From an uncultured Flavobacteriaceae bacterium (GTDB lineage: Bacteria > Bacteroidota > Bacteroidia > Flavobacteriales > Flavobacteriaceae), in assembly GCA_947494695.1 (NCBI GenBank), contig CANLWB010000012.1:1-64000 (forward strand): a stretch of DNA of 64,000 nt. Reading direction: 5' to 3'. A model generated the notes under the pieces. It was not told the origin of the DNA. It did no database searches and saw only the letters and a program-made list of their open reading frames with translations. Made by a program: the position numbers and the translations under genes. The first letter of the stretch is position 1, and every line of letters starts with the position of its first letter. Of the stretch, positions 63,887-64,000 are shown piece by piece.

Positions 63887-64000
63887 CTTAATTCTGAAAT
63901 GTTAAGTGTTTAGTGTTGCGTCTTACATCCTAACTCCAAGTCCAAAATATCAAGATTCTCCATACAAGATCGCATCATTTGGTAGGTACGTTCAATATCG

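Overview
The window comes from a marine member of the Bacteroidota, most likely the family Flavobacteriaceae. The support is an AT-rich sequence, -7 promoter boxes of the TAnnTTTG type, type IX secretion (T9SS) C-terminal sorting domains, a PorP/SprF-like protein, a type VI secretion Hcp protein of the Bacteroidota kind, and several glycoside hydrolases for algal polysaccharides. A kelp-associated genus such as Flavivirga would fit, but that is inference only.

Layout. (1) 1-4920: the last module of a non-ribosomal peptide synthetase that enters from the left edge, a stand-alone thioesterase and an MFS exporter. (2) 5355-14910: a polysaccharide-use locus with a LacI-type regulator, a sodium:solute symporter, an FAD-dependent oxidoreductase and lipoprotein glycosidases (GH43-like, GH2, GH117-like). 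This points to intake and breakdown of anhydro-galactose-containing red-algal galactan oligosaccharides. No SusC/SusD pair lies in the window. (3) 15004-15450: a decayed IS256-type transposase.

(4) 15498-41474: a probable 26-kb genomic island. Its right end is tRNA-Ser(UGA), with a truncated tyrosine recombinase beside it. Its left end is a 13-bp copy of the tRNA 3' end that still sits next to what looks like the original tRNA terminator. The island carries two LuxR-type HTH proteins, a terpene cluster (prenyl diphosphate synthase, a HAD/class II terpene cyclase of the drimenol-synthase type, an AraC regulator and a tandem ABM-domain protein), large surface or secreted repeat proteins with T9SS signals and a SprF-like partner, a LytTR regulator followed by three tiny membrane peptides, a broken IbrA/IbrB pair, a CAP-domain lipoprotein and an intact IS256-family element.

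Two regulatory patterns inside the island stand out. First, three promoters (terpene operon, ABM gene, LytTR gene) share a pair of TCCATGT-like direct repeats exactly 21 bp apart, placed 27-28 bp before the -7 box. This is the geometry expected of an AraC-family activator, and one is encoded in the terpene cluster. Second, a conserved element of about 95 bp lies upstream of three unrelated genes (21415, 31260, 34890).

(5) 41764-54840: core chromosome with a nitroreductase and DegT-type aminotransferase, a GH16 laminarinase-like enzyme, RibBA with a degenerate cyclohydrolase half, an LptF/G-type permease, LolA, FtsK, diacylglycerol kinase, thiol peroxidase and KatG. (6) 54865-58283: an ankyrin gene whose last 73 bp are repeated on the far side of a type VI effector (Hcp-metzincin fusion) and its putative immunity lipoprotein, the signature of a cassette inserted by duplication. 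(7) 58334-63886: a frameshifted PaiB-like gene, a peroxiredoxin/thioredoxin group, an NhaC-type antiporter, a YdjM-type membrane protein and a 7-bp tandem repeat array.
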